A stretch of DNA of 64,000 nt from an uncultured Chryseobacterium sp. (GCA_913778085.1 CAJYXJ010000014.1:124001-188000); one strand, 5' to 3'. Shown: positions 27,130-36,568, counted from the first letter of the stretch. The notes: generated from the letters alone by a model not told the origin. Numbers and translations: made by a program.

Positions 27130-27705
27130 TTAATAATAGATTTTACCCTCTTTTACAAGAAGTTTTCCATCCTGCTTCATTTTCCTGATTGCCCTTATGA
27201 TGGTCTCCACCCTCATTCCGGTAAACGAAGCGATTTGGTTCCGGGTATAGGGGACTTTGAAGCTGAACTCTGCTTTATAGCCGAATCGCATTTTTACAAA
27301 ATCTAAAAATTTAGTAACTCTTTTTACCGGATTGGTTTCAGATAAAAGGGAAGACATTAAATACCTGAAATGAAAACGTTCTGAAGTATACTTGTATAAA
27401 ATAGGAAATAAATCAGGCATTTCCGATAACATTTTCTGAAAATCTGCTTTCTTCAACTTAATGATCTCACATTGAGTCGCAGTGAGAGCGCTGATGCCAT
27501 AAGGTATCTCTGTAAACAGATAACTTTCTCCAAAACAGTGGCCGTCAAAAGGAATACCATGAATAAATTCATTTCCTTTTTCAGTAAAATTATTAAGCTT
27601 TACAAAACCACTTTTTATCTGGAAATAGAACTTTGAAGTTGTCCCCTCCCGGAAAACAAATTCCGAAGCATCATAAGACTGTATTACCGCACCATACGAA
27701 AACAA
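27130..27705 (-). CDS. Crp/Fnr-family transcriptional regulator
   Basis: The 191-residue protein has a cyclic-nucleotide-binding-type beta barrel at about 10-115 (FREGTTSKFYFQIKSGFVKL, then GHCFGESYLF) and a winged helix-turn-helix at about 140-191 (PYTRNQIASFTGMRVETIIRA). The cluster of cysteines that binds Fe-S in true FNR is absent, and the cAMP-contact Arg of Crp is not evident, so the effector is unknown. It is one of four paralogs in the window; the others are at 43.7-46.5 kb. It sits downstream of the secreted-protein gene at 28.0 kb but is not tightly linked to it. Confidence 0.86.
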   Translation of the reverse strand: MFSYGAVIQSYDASEFVFREGTTSKFYFQIKSGFVKLNNFTEKGNEFIHGIPFDGHCFGESYLFTEIPYGISALTATQCEIIKLKKADFQKMLSEMPDLFPILYKYTSERFHFRYLMSSLLSETNPVKRVTKFLDFVKMRFGYKAEFSFKVPYTRNQIASFTGMRVETIIRAIRKMKQDGKLLVKEGKIYY

Positions 27706-27952
27706 TATATTTCGCTTATCACCATAAATAATATGTTATTAGTATTTAAAGCCAAATATAATAAAATATGTAATGATCGTTTTTTAAAATTTGATGCCTC
27801 TGAAAAAGATATAAAAACGGCTAGTACATTTACTGAATGTTTAGTATGATGGATTAATTAAATTTAAATGTCCAAAAACATATATTCTCTTTACAGCTAA
27901 TCAGTACGTAATTCCTGGATTTTGCATTTCCCCTTCACCGGTATCAATACAT
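27706..27952. other. Intergenic, no gene seen
   Basis: AT-rich region holding the upstream part of the Crp/Fnr gene. No clear -7 box found. Confidence 0.3.
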
Positions 27953-27957
27953 ACAAA

Positions 27958-27987
27958 ATCGAAGGCCTCCCATAGGAAGCCTTCGAA
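27958..27987 (-). terminator. Hairpin terminator of the 181-aa secreted protein gene
   Basis: CGAAGGC (27960-27966) pairs with GCCTTCG (27979-27985), extended by TCC/GGA with one mismatch, and is followed on the minus strand by a T-rich stretch. It lies 40 bp past the stop of the gene. Confidence 0.7.
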
Positions 27988-28024
27988 ACACCAAATCACA
28001 AAATATTAATATGAAAAATTTTTA

Positions 28025-28570
28025 TTATAAAGCTGTTGCAGTATACGTTACTGTTTGTGTATACGTTCCGGCAGGTTTTCCTAAAATATCGGAAGATGAT
28101 GATTTCGCAGCCGGGATGGTATAATCCAGATTCAGGGTCAATGAACTTCCAAGCGGAGCATTTGATACTAAAGTCTGATCCGTCGCTGATAATACAACAG
28201 CGCTTTTTGTTCCACCCATGGTTCCTGCAGCGGTAGAAGGTTTTATTGTTAAAACATTTACTGGGATTACGTTGGTTCCGTTCATGAAATTAGCACCTCC
28301 TGCTTTTACTTTTACATTAAAGTTCTTTGTAGAAGTAACCTTTAAAGAGTTGGCTTTGGTAACGGTCTGATCCGAGTTATAATCTGCTGCCGTAGCGTAG
28401 TTGAAGTCAACGGTGTTCCCGATGGCTGTACTTCCCGCATCGATAGAGATCACATCATTCAGAGTAATGTTCACCGTTGTAGTTGCCGTGGTATTTTGAG
28501 CCTGAGCATTATTGGTTCCTAAGATGAATGCTCCGATAGTTAAAGCTGCGATTAAAATTGATTTTTTCAT
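28025..28570 (-). CDS. Secreted 181-aa beta-sandwich protein (copy 1), WxL/DUF4402-like
   Basis: The protein has a clear Sec signal peptide (ILIAALTIGAFILGTNNAQAQ). The mature part of about 157 residues is rich in Thr, Ala, Asn and Val: TTTVNITLNDVISIDAG, a KVTSTKNFNVKVKAGG strand pair and an ending GTYTQTVTYTATAL. This order (late-strand YTxTVTYT end) resembles WxL or DUF4402/pilin-like surface domains, but I cannot name the family with certainty. A nearly identical gene lies in the opposite direction at 36608-37153. The two also share promoter and upstream hairpin, so they are a recent inverted duplication. It may be a fimbrial or matrix subunit. Confidence 0.82.
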   Translation of the reverse strand: MKKSILIAALTIGAFILGTNNAQAQNTTATTTVNITLNDVISIDAGSTAIGNTVDFNYATAADYNSDQTVTKANSLKVTSTKNFNVKVKAGGANFMNGTNVIPVNVLTIKPSTAAGTMGGTKSAVVLSATDQTLVSNAPLGSSLTLNLDYTIPAAKSSSSDILGKPAGTYTQTVTYTATAL

Positions 28571-28750
28571 TATAGTAGTATTTATTTTTTAGACTTAATT
28601 AATTGTCCTCTTTTGAACATTACAAATCTACGGCAGCGGTAAAAGTTTCTTTGTAGTGGAACATGGAAGTTCATGTAGTAAAATAATTACAGGATGATCA
28701 TTTGGCTTAAATGAAAAAGCCCTCAACATTTAAATGCTGAGGGCTTATAT
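28571..28750 (-). repeat. Inverted copy of promoter-plus-hairpin segment, paired with 36440-36607
   Basis: The segment upstream of copy 1 matches the one upstream of copy 2 in reverse: a hairpin, about 87 bp of related sequence and the same TAGATTTG box followed by TAATGTTCAAAAGAG. Together with the gene this makes an inverted repeat of roughly 700 bp with arms 8 kb apart. Confidence 0.75.
28623..28630 (-). promoter_or_regulatory. -7 box of secreted protein copy 1
   Basis: TAGATTTG on the minus strand matches TAnnTTTG, 53 bp before the ATG. The same box and spacing occur at copy 2. Confidence 0.7.
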
Positions 28751-28751
28751 T
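28717..28751 (-). terminator. Hairpin terminator after the histidine kinase gene
   Basis: AAGCCCTCA pairs with TGAGGGCTT around a further CATTTAAATG palindrome. On the minus strand the stem is followed by five Ts. It separates the kinase gene from copy 1 of the secreted protein. Confidence 0.75.
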
Positions 28752-28810
28752 GTTGATGACATTAAATTGTAAAAAGCTGAATTCCGATGTGATCTTTTGA
28801 AAAATGTAAA

Positions 28811-31309
28811 CTAAATCAATACAGGTATTGTAAACCAAAAAGTACTTCCCTGCCCTTCAATACTCTCCAAGCCAATCTGTCCATTATGCCTTTCAATAAT
28901 TTCTTTGCAGATATACAGACCAATGCCAAAGCCTTTTTTATTTTTCATATCCTCACTCTCGACTCTGTAAAAACGATCAAAAATAAAAGGCTGGTCTTTT
29001 TCAGGAATTCCCATTCCTTTGTCTGTTACAGAAACATAGGCCATATTATTTTTGGTAACACATGCCACATTAATCGTACTGCCTTCAGGAGAATATTTAA
29101 CGGCATTGTTGATAAAATTGACAAGTACCTGCTCAATCTTATCTTTATCCGCTTCTACCGGAGTAAATTCTACCGGAGCAAATACAACCTGATGAGAAGT
29201 AATGGTTGCGAGTGATTCTTCTTCCGCGATACGTACCAGGTCAGCCATGTCAAACTCCAACCGGTTGAGACGTATTTTACCTTCACCCAGCCTTGCCACT
29301 TCCAGAAAGCCGTTGATCAATGCTTCCATACGTTTAACCTGCCTGCTCAACTTAATTACGGTATCAGAAACCATCTGGTCGTTATTTTTCTGTGCTTTTT
29401 TGCCCAGGAGATGAATATAGGCGCCTATTGCCGTAAGGGGATTCCGCAGTTCGTGGCTTACCATACCGATAAAATCACTCCGACGCTGCTCGTCCAGTTT
29501 CCGTTCGGTAATATCGGCCATGGTTCCGGAAAAATGCGAAACTTCCGGATTATTGATATTAGCGTAGAGCTTGCCTGTAGCATGTACCCAACGGAGTTTC
29601 TTATCGTGATAACCGATAACCGGATATTCCATATCAAAGGGCCGGCCTTTTGCAATGGTAGCCTCAACAGCATCAATAACCTCTTTCCTATGGGAAGGTG
29701 CGATGCGGATAAGAGCTGAAACATAAGGCATCTCTTCGTCTGCGTAATAGCCAAACAGTTCTTTCAGCCGGGATGAAGGATAGAATTCCCTTGTCTCTGC
29801 GTTGATATACCAGGTACCAAGATCAGCCGAGGATATTGCCATGCTTAAACTCTCTTCCTTTTCTTTAAGTTTCTGCTGTAGCAGATAACTTTCCGTAATA
29901 TCGGAAAAGCTGCCTATCGCTCCTGTAAGTACGCCGCCGTCACCAAATAAAGGGGTTGCATTCATGTGAAGGTATAACGGAGGTTCGCCATCTGCCTGAA
30001 CCAGGAAAATCTGATTGTAAATGGTTTTTCCTGTCGCGATAGCCTTGCTTACAGGATGTTCTTCGTGAGGCATCAGGGAGCCGTCTAGCCGGCGGTTAAA
30101 CCATTCAGAAGAACTGTTTTTTCTTTTCAGGATACTTTGACTGTCGATTTTAAGAATTTCGCGTGCGCGTTCATTGGTATATACAATATTTCCTTCATGG
30201 TCTGTAATACCGATGCCTTCTTTTACCGCGTCAAGTATGCTCTGTAGCCTGTCTTTGTTTTGAACCAGCTCCAGATTGGCCTGCTTCAGCAATTCTTCCG
30301 TCTCAGTAAGATGTTGATTGGATGATACCAGATTTTCATGGCTCAGTACCAGTTCCCTATTACTTTCCCTTAGTTGCTCTTCACTTTCTTTCAGCGCCGA
30401 TTTTGCGTTTATCTGTTCGGTGACTTCAACAGCCATATCGATGATGCCTATAATTTCACCATTTTCATATAAAGGTGCATAAGTAAAATTAAAGTATCCT
30501 GTTTCATAGCGCCCATTGCGGAACAGCCGCACAGCCGTCTCATTACCCTGCACTGGTTTTCCGGTACGATAAATATTTTGTAGGAGTTCAAATGCAGGCT
30601 GCCCCAGTAATTCAGGTATTGCCTCCAGAAGCGGTAATCCGATAATCTGTGGTTCCTTGTCGAGCAGCGCCAGCATAGAAGAATTTACAATATCAATTAT
30701 TAAGTCAGGCCCCCGAAAAATAATGATAGCTGCAGGGAACTGTTCAATAATGTTTTTAAAGCTTTCCCGGCTGTTATTTGCATTTTCAGACAGGATGGTC
30801 TTATCTTGTATATTCTTTTTATCGTTTATTTTATGATAAAGCAGTGAGACATCAACTGAATTATCAAAAGCAATATGTAATGCTTTCTTTTGAAAGTCAT
30901 TTAGGGTTCCCGATTTATCATCAATAACAGATAAAAAACCTATAATCTTTTCACCGGAATCCCGAAAAGGAATACAGGCAAAAAAACGGATGTCCTTATT
31001 TTCCTGCACGAAAGGATCAGAACTGAATCGGGTATCAGAATGTAAATCGTCTATCAATACCAAATCATTTTCCTTTGGCAAAATATCTTTGCAAAACGAG
31101 TGGTAAAGGTCTACATGATTCACTTTAATTCCATACTGACTGGTAACCCACTGATCAGCATTGCCTGTAAATGAAACCAGAGCGGCCGGAGTATGACAGA
31201 TAGCGGCGGCAAGTTCTGCCAGTTTTTTAATTTCCGTATCTATAATTGCATCTGAATCATAAGTGGCAACCAGCCTTTTTAATTCTTCTGCAGAATGAAT
31301 ATTTGCCAT
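28811..31309 (-). CDS. Multi-PAS soluble sensor histidine kinase
   Basis: The 832-residue protein has an N-terminal GAF domain (about 20-155, with FCKDILPKENDLVLIDDL), then three PAS/PAC units (about 185-300, 355-470 and 480-600), a HisKA domain with the phospho-accepting His in DFIGMVSHELRNPLTAIGAY near residue 616, and an HATPase domain with an Asn box (QVLVNFINNAVKYSPEG), VTDKGMGIP and GFGIGLYICKEIIERH. No membrane segment is visible, so it senses inside the cell. It is transcribed away from the single-domain receiver at 31572, with 262 bp between them, and the two probably form a phosphorelay. Confidence 0.9.
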   Translation of the reverse strand: MANIHSAEELKRLVATYDSDAIIDTEIKKLAELAAAICHTPAALVSFTGNADQWVTSQYGIKVNHVDLYHSFCKDILPKENDLVLIDDLHSDTRFSSDPFVQENKDIRFFACIPFRDSGEKIIGFLSVIDDKSGTLNDFQKKALHIAFDNSVDVSLLYHKINDKKNIQDKTILSENANNSRESFKNIIEQFPAAIIIFRGPDLIIDIVNSSMLALLDKEPQIIGLPLLEAIPELLGQPAFELLQNIYRTGKPVQGNETAVRLFRNGRYETGYFNFTYAPLYENGEIIGIIDMAVEVTEQINAKSALKESEEQLRESNRELVLSHENLVSSNQHLTETEELLKQANLELVQNKDRLQSILDAVKEGIGITDHEGNIVYTNERAREILKIDSQSILKRKNSSSEWFNRRLDGSLMPHEEHPVSKAIATGKTIYNQIFLVQADGEPPLYLHMNATPLFGDGGVLTGAIGSFSDITESYLLQQKLKEKEESLSMAISSADLGTWYINAETREFYPSSRLKELFGYYADEEMPYVSALIRIAPSHRKEVIDAVEATIAKGRPFDMEYPVIGYHDKKLRWVHATGKLYANINNPEVSHFSGTMADITERKLDEQRRSDFIGMVSHELRNPLTAIGAYIHLLGKKAQKNNDQMVSDTVIKLSRQVKRMEALINGFLEVARLGEGKIRLNRLEFDMADLVRIAEEESLATITSHQVVFAPVEFTPVEADKDKIEQVLVNFINNAVKYSPEGSTINVACVTKNNMAYVSVTDKGMGIPEKDQPFIFDRFYRVESEDMKNKKGFGIGLYICKEIIERHNGQIGLESIEGQGSTFWFTIPVLI

Positions 31310-31571
31310 GACAAATGCAATAAATAATTGATTACGTTTAAATAATTAAATACAAAGGTATAAAATATTACCTGAATCGGATTTAAAGTTTAATATCCTA
31401 CTAAGAATGACGCTAAATCAGCAGTATAGATAAAAAGTATTATTAACCAGAAACAAACTATTTCTAATCCAGATCCCGTAAATTAGCAACGTATAAAATA
31501 AATCATCAATCCTTTGCGTTACTATTATAAAATAATCAGTACAACGGCGCAAGATTTGGTAAAAGTAAAAA

Positions 31572-31934
31572 ATGAGAAAGATTTATATAGTGGAGGATGA
31601 CGAATCCATTAGAGAAATTCTGGAAATATTCTTAACATCTGAAAATTATGAGGTGGAATCATTCGGCTCTGTCGGGGAATTCACTGCAAGAGATTATACC
31701 GCATCCCCTGATCTTTATCTGTTTGATGTTATGCTGCCGGATGGATCAGGCATCGATCTTTGCCAACAGATCAAACTGGATGAATCGAGCAAGGATATTC
31801 CCGTAATTATGATGAGTGCGCACGCCGATCAGGAACAAGTGAAAAACCTGTGCCAGCCCGACGATCTTATCGCTAAACCTTTTGATATTGATTATTTACT
31901 TAAAAGAATTAAAGATAGCATTAGTTGGAATTAA
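31572..31934 (+). CDS. Single-domain response regulator
   Basis: The 120-residue protein is a complete receiver with nothing else: acidic pair in IYIVEDDESIREI, phosphoacceptor Asp52 in LYLFDVMLPDGSG, a Ser in VIMMSAHADQ and Lys102 in LIAKPFD. Single-domain receivers pass phosphate on or act by protein contact, not by binding DNA. It is divergent from the multi-PAS kinase gene, which is its likely partner. Confidence 0.9.
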   Translation: MRKIYIVEDDESIREILEIFLTSENYEVESFGSVGEFTARDYTASPDLYLFDVMLPDGSGIDLCQQIKLDESSKDIPVIMMSAHADQEQVKNLCQPDDLIAKPFDIDYLLKRIKDSISWN

Positions 31935-32185
31935 GGATCAGTATATTTTCTACGGTTACTAAACCGATCAAATTAAAATAATTATTGTATTATCGAAAGA
32001 AATTCCTCATTCCATTGTGGATATATGGATTTTATTCTATCAGATACTGTATTATCGAAGCCTTGTCTACTCACAAACAACTATGAAGTTTTTTTCTTTA
32101 ACTATAAATGATTTTTAATTTTATTAGTTTCTTTCCATCAGTTTATATAAGAGGTTGGTCAATAAAGATCTTTGATTTTATAAAA
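31935..32185. other. Short intergenic region between convergent genes
   Basis: No gene and no strong hairpin seen between the receiver gene (plus) and the DUF389 gene (minus). Confidence 0.3.
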
Positions 32186-33490
32186 TCATTTGTTAATGTT
32201 GATCAGAGCAATGTTCTTTTCCCTAATTCTTTCCTGAAGCCACCTTCTGAGTTGGGCATCGTCGATGTCATTACCTGAATAAAGCATTGTAAACTGCAGC
32301 CTTGCACTGTCTGTTTCCGGATATTGCTCAACTTTACCGTAAGAGATGTTACTTATCCCGGGATAAAGGATTTTTATTTCTTTGATGAGCGATGAATCTG
32401 AAATCTTGTAAGCATCCAGCTCCTGACGAAGCTTTGAAATCGTTACATCCTTCTCCGAAACATTGGTATCGAACTTATTGATCTCATTAAGGATCTGCGA
32501 CCTGAGATCGGTATCATCCTGACGGATATTCAGTTTCGTATTGGCAAGGCCGTTTTCTGCAAGCATCTTGTTATATGACGCAATTTCTGCCAGACTGAAT
32601 TTTTTATTCAGAAATGCAATATCAATAGTTTTTGGATTGGAATTATAGCTGATCTTTTTGTAAATAACCGTATAGCCATTATTCTCAAATTCTTTCTGGA
32701 CAAACTGTTCTGCCGTTTTCGTAAATTTTTTCTCACTGAAAAGGTTGTATGCCAGGTAAAAACTTGGCACGATCATAACAACAATAAGGATTGAAATTCC
32801 ATACCTGATTCTTTTTTCATACTTGTTATCAATTATAGAGGAAGGGTATTTCAGGAATTTTACAACAAAGAAAGTGGCGATACAGATGAAAAAACAGTTA
32901 ATGATATAAAGGTAAAAAGCACCGAAAAAAAATGAAAAATTGGAAGTGGCAAGGCCAAAACCGGCGGTACACAGCGGGGGCATTAAGGCCGTGGCAATAG
33001 CAACTCCGGGAATCGGGTTTCCTTTTTCAACCCTTGTAATCGCAATGACTCCAACCAGACCTCCGAAAAAAGCGATCAGGACGTCATAGATATTGGGAGC
33101 CGTCCGGGATAACAGTTCTGATTGTACATCTTTAAAGGGACTTAAGTAAAAATAGACAGCCGATACGGCAAGACTTACAAAAGTTGCGATCAGAAGGCTT
33201 TTGATCGATTTTTTAAGGAGCCTGAAATTATAGGTTCCCAAGGCGAAACCTGCCCCTACAATCGGTCCCATCAGTGGTGAGATCAACATGGCACCGATGA
33301 TGACAGCCGTGGAATTTACATTCAGACCAACGGAGGCAATAATAATGGCACACGCCAGAATCCAGAGGTTAGACCCGCGGAATGAAATATTTGAGATGAC
33401 ATTTTCCAGAACTTTGTCTTTGTGTTCTTCCCCATGATGAAGATTGATAAAATTGAAGATACTGTTTATCATTTGTCTGTCTGTTTGCAA
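32186..33490 (-). CDS. DUF389 family membrane protein
   Basis: The 434-residue protein has five or six membrane helices in the first 240 residues, including SNLWILACAIIIASVGLNVN, AVIIGAMLISPLMGPIVGAG and GVAIATALMPPLCTAGFG, the hallmark small-residue helices of the DUF389 (TIGR00341-like) family. The remaining 200 residues are soluble, mixed alpha/beta, with two similar modules. Function of the family is not known; an uptake or export role is often supposed. No operon partner is close. Confidence 0.88.
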   Translation of the reverse strand: MQTDRQMINSIFNFINLHHGEEHKDKVLENVISNISFRGSNLWILACAIIIASVGLNVNSTAVIIGAMLISPLMGPIVGAGFALGTYNFRLLKKSIKSLLIATFVSLAVSAVYFYLSPFKDVQSELLSRTAPNIYDVLIAFFGGLVGVIAITRVEKGNPIPGVAIATALMPPLCTAGFGLATSNFSFFFGAFYLYIINCFFICIATFFVVKFLKYPSSIIDNKYEKRIRYGISILIVVMIVPSFYLAYNLFSEKKFTKTAEQFVQKEFENNGYTVIYKKISYNSNPKTIDIAFLNKKFSLAEIASYNKMLAENGLANTKLNIRQDDTDLRSQILNEINKFDTNVSEKDVTISKLRQELDAYKISDSSLIKEIKILYPGISNISYGKVEQYPETDSARLQFTMLYSGNDIDDAQLRRWLQERIREKNIALININK

Positions 33491-33914
33491 CTTTTTAAAA
33501 TACTATAATTGATGACCCGTTGTTGAATTTAAAATACAATCCTACCTGTTAAACATGCGTAATGCTAACAAAAAACCCACCACTTACCACAAAAATAAAA
33601 ATTTATGTAAAATTTCACCTTCTTTTATAAGCAGTTTCCTGTCTAGTTCTATTTTGTAATAGCCTTGCTAATTTTTACTCTAATAATAATTTAACTCGGA
33701 ATGTGGTCCCTTATGCCATATTGTATCCGGGAAAACAATTTCATTACAAGTTCTTCGGATTTGCTTGGTTAAATTTGGCCATGCTGCTGAGCAGATTAAA
33801 TTCAAAAAAATAATTGGTTGGTATACTAATCCGTTTACAATGAATGACAAGTATGGTTGTAGGTCTTCATAAATGAAAAGTAATGGAATGCAAAAAGAAA
33901 AATTACTGAAAGCC
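33491..33914. other. Intergenic, no gene seen
   Basis: AT-rich with no recognised gene. One plus-strand frame stays open for about 40 codons around 33690-33810 but has no start and no homology I recognise. Confidence 0.3.
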
Positions 33915-33922
33915 TACTTTTG
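33915..33922 (+). promoter_or_regulatory. -7 box of the 49-aa membrane peptide gene
   Basis: TACTTTTG fits TAnnTTTG and lies 42 bp before the ATG at 33964. Confidence 0.5.
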
Positions 33923-33963
33923 CAGTAGCCTTAATCTTTCAAAATTATAAATCCGGTTTTAAT

Positions 33964-34113
33964 TATGGAAAAGAAGAAATCAGAATTGGTAAAAGTAATC
34001 GCAGGTTATATTATGGCACTTATAATTTTATTATTTATCGATCGGCAAAGATCATTACTTCTAAATAAAAGTCCCTTCCTTGCCGAAAGAGACCACACAC
34101 TTGTTAAAATATA
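33964..34113 (+). CDS. 49-residue single-pass membrane peptide
   Basis: ATG at 33964 opens a 49-codon frame to TAA. The peptide is MEKKKSELVK, then a membrane helix (VIAGYIMALIILLFI), then a basic stretch and a polar tail. A -7 box upstream and a hairpin terminator at 34304-34335 frame it as a real transcription unit. Positive residues on both sides leave the topology open. It lies just before the gene for an unusual receiver protein. No family recognised; it could be a small regulator of a membrane protein. Confidence 0.5.
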
Positions 34114-34303
34114 ACATTGAAATCTTATTTCGAGATAAAAATATAAAATTGTTGCTATTGGAAGCTATGACCAAAATCAATCAAATGACATATTTTATGA
34201 CTTCATCCATAAGAGACAACTAATTTTCCACCTACCTTTACAGGAAACAAAAAGCTAGACTGCTGTTAGGGACTACACACTTGTAATCAACACATATATA
34301 TTG

Positions 34304-34336
34304 ATCTCCGGCATAAGCTGGGGATTTTGTTTTTAA
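34304..34336 (+). terminator. Hairpin terminator after the small membrane peptide gene
   Basis: ATCTCCGGC pairs with GCTGGGGAT (two G-T pairs) and is followed by TTTTGTTTTT. Confidence 0.55.
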
Positions 34337-34501
34337 AAAGAACATTAATAAAAAACTTCTTTTTGACAAAATCGACCGGAAATTCTTTATAACTTAAGTC
34401 ATTTACAATATTAGTGATATTACTTTCCTAAAGGATATTCAAATAAATCATTATTTCTATACTTTGTGATATAGATCATAAACAGCGTTTCAGTATTACA
34501 C

Positions 34502-34509
34502 TACTTTTG
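34502..34509 (+). promoter_or_regulatory. -7 box of the Glu-site receiver gene
   Basis: TACTTTTG lies 18 bp before the ATG at 34528. It overlaps an upstream in-frame TTG, which therefore cannot be the start codon. Confidence 0.6.
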
Positions 34510-34527
34510 CAATTAGATAACAACAAG

Positions 34528-34980
34528 ATGAAAAATCATATTAACCAAATTAAAAGTAAATATCCTGCATACAGGAAGGGCCATATTGAAGATGATGCAT
34601 TAAAGGGGAAAGATATGCCAAATTCTATAGCAAAGAAAATATTGGTTATCGACTATAACGAAGCCATTCTCGACGTTATGAAAATGATTATTACGGATGC
34701 CGGATATACCTTTATTTCTCCGATGTCAGACCTTATACCAGAAAAAATATTTGACCTTCATCCTGATCTTATTTTTATTGAAGATCAGCTATATAATCTT
34801 CCACAAGGCCGAAAAATAAGCAAAAGTCTGAAAAGGTCTGCCTTAACTTTTTCAATCCCCATTGTAATGATGACCACTTCGATAGAATCAAAAGATCTTA
34901 TATCGGAATCTGAAGCTGATACCTTACTACTAAAACCATTTGATATAAACAATCTTGAAGCAATATTACATTGCTCCTAA
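34528..34980 (+). CDS. Atypical receiver-domain protein with Glu at the phosphorylation site
   Basis: The start is ATG 34528, because the promoter box covers the earlier TTG. After a 33-residue basic leader the 150-residue protein is a receiver: KKILVIDYNEAILDVM, then PDLIFIEDQLYN and LLLKPFD (Lys136). Aligned with the receiver at 31572, Glu85 stands where the phosphoacceptor Asp should be, and the second residue of the first acidic pair is Tyr. Such a protein would be unable to take phosphate normally or might mimic the phosphorylated state. It is monocistronic with its own promoter and a terminator at 35059-35086. Confidence 0.8.
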   Translation: MKNHINQIKSKYPAYRKGHIEDDALKGKDMPNSIAKKILVIDYNEAILDVMKMIITDAGYTFISPMSDLIPEKIFDLHPDLIFIEDQLYNLPQGRKISKSLKRSALTFSIPIVMMTTSIESKDLISESEADTLLLKPFDINNLEAILHCS

Positions 34981-35058
34981 AAACAATACCTAAAATCTCA
35001 CAAATATTATAACATGCTTCTTAAATTAAAACACTCACACCACTATATATTTTTTAAG

Positions 35059-35087
35059 TCCTCGGCATAGTCGAGGATTTTTTTTTC
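35059..35087 (+). terminator. Hairpin terminator of the atypical receiver gene
   Basis: TCCTCG and CGAGGA flank a seven-base loop and are followed by nine Ts on the plus strand, 79 bp past the stop codon. Confidence 0.75.
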
Positions 35088-35534
35088 AAAATACATAAGT
35101 AACTTTATTATAGAAAATTTTCCCTGCCTAATTGTCGATCAAATAGGTAATATAAAAATATAAATTAAAGTATTTGGTATAATATAAAAATTTGCATTCT
35201 GTTTAGACATCCCTGACAAATCTATTGCTTTATTAGGTAAAAAAATCATTTTAAAGACTGAAAAGGGACTAACACCAAGAATACCGGATTTAGTATTCTA
35301 TAAATCAAAAATACTTTTAACCATCAATTTGTTGCGCTGTCGGCTTGCCTTCCCTCAGAAACCTAACCGGGAACTGATGATAATCCTGAGATGACCATCG
35401 GCCTTCTATTTCTCGAGAAACTATCCGTACATAATCAGCTGATTATTTTTATCCCGGTTAACTTTTATATGATGGTGGTTTTAAAAATATTTAAGCTATC
35501 TATCTACTATAAGAATCGCCGTATTATGAAAACT

Positions 35535-35715
35535 TTACAAAAATAATTTCGATTAGAATAAATAGAATACATATTCTTTTTATTCCATATATTCGGTTAA
35601 TCACAGCTGAATAGTTCTTCTGGACCTATGATGCTTAGCCATATCTAATTATGTTATTACGGACATAAATTCCAAACTGCGTAAATATCGTTTTTTGAGA
35701 TTATTTACTGGCTTA
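35535..35715 (+). repeat. Dispersed intergenic repeat, copy A
   Basis: The core at 35556-35585 is a 30-bp imperfect palindrome starting GAATAAATAGAATAC. It is preceded by ACAAAAATAA and followed about 100 bp later by ATCGTTTTTTGAGA. The same order appears at 47450-47625; the core alone recurs inverted at 41659-41688. Confidence 0.6.
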
Positions 35716-36149
35716 ACAAATTTTCAATCATCTCTTTATTTTTTGCATTTTAAAAAATCTATAAACTTCATCAGGGAATACAGTGTCATACTATTTTTCT
35801 TCTGCAATATTTTTAATCCTAAAAGGTAAATAATTGAAGGCACTAGCTAAACTTCATTTAGTAAATCTACGTTATTTGAATAGTAGATAGCACCGTGAAA
35901 TCCATTAAAATTTTTAAAGATCAAATTGTCCTTCATATATTTTTTTAATATAAATTGAATTTCAAAAGGTGCTTAGAGCGAATGTTGTGGTTAAATACTA
36001 TAATTTTACACAACTAAAAAGTGATGCATGTAAGTATATGATTATAAAATGATATTAAAAACAGTTTGGATCTACGCCAGAAGAACAGAATAATCTTTAT
36101 AACTTTCAATAAATCTAAGGAAGCTATTCAGTCAGATATCGCACTATTA

Positions 36150-36254
36150 TATGGAATAAACAGAAAACATAAACTATTTATTCTATTAGTGTTTGTCTTT
36201 ATAAATTTTTCATATTCGCAGGTTTCCGGATTAGATGAATTTCTTTTAATCTAG
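36150..36254 (+). pseudogene. Signal-peptide-like gene start, probably decayed
   Basis: The frame reads INRKHKLFILLVFVFINFSY, then SQVSGLDEF and a stop. It looks exactly like an exported flavobacterial protein start ending at a Ser-Tyr-Ser-Gln cleavage site, but with ATA in place of ATG and no mature protein. A longer frame begins at 36066 but its first part shows no protein-like character. Confidence 0.3.
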
Positions 36255-36439
36255 AATATTTGTCTAACTGGCCAAATTAATCGCATGATGATAAAAAATA
36301 ATGATGATGTAAATTTACCAACCTATAAATATTTTTGAAAAAGTCTCAAAAGAATTTTTGAGACGCTCATTTAATCAACTTGCATATGAAAAGTAAATTA
36401 TACTGTCATTAGACTATAATTAGGAATTCAAATATATAT

Positions 36440-36480
36440 AAGCCCTTCGCACTTTTCTAAGTGTTAAGGGCTTTTTCTTT
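36440..36480 (+). terminator. Hairpin upstream of secreted protein copy 2
   Basis: AAGCCCTT/AAGGGCTT with an inner CACTT/AAGTG stem and a T-run on the plus strand. It occupies the same place as the terminator at copy 1, but no plus-strand gene precedes it. Confidence 0.65.
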
Positions 36481-36560
36481 TAAGCTAAATAGCTCGTATT
36501 GTAGTTATTTTACTACATGATCTTCCATTTTCCACTATACAGAAACTTTTACCGCCGCCG

Positions 36561-36568
36561 TAGATTTG
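36561..36568 (+). promoter_or_regulatory. -7 box of secreted protein copy 2
   Basis: TAGATTTG, 40 bp before the ATG, same as in copy 1. Confidence 0.7.

Larger units (their letters stand above)
35088..36439. other. Long gene-poor region
   Basis: More than 1.3 kb of AT-rich sequence without a convincing gene. It holds one copy of a dispersed palindromic element (35535-35715) and a short exported-protein remnant near 36150-36254. Confidence 0.45.

Noticed and set aside
34507-34980. TTG start for the Glu-site receiver
   Set aside because: The TTG is part of the TACTTTTG promoter box and cannot be translated from that promoter.
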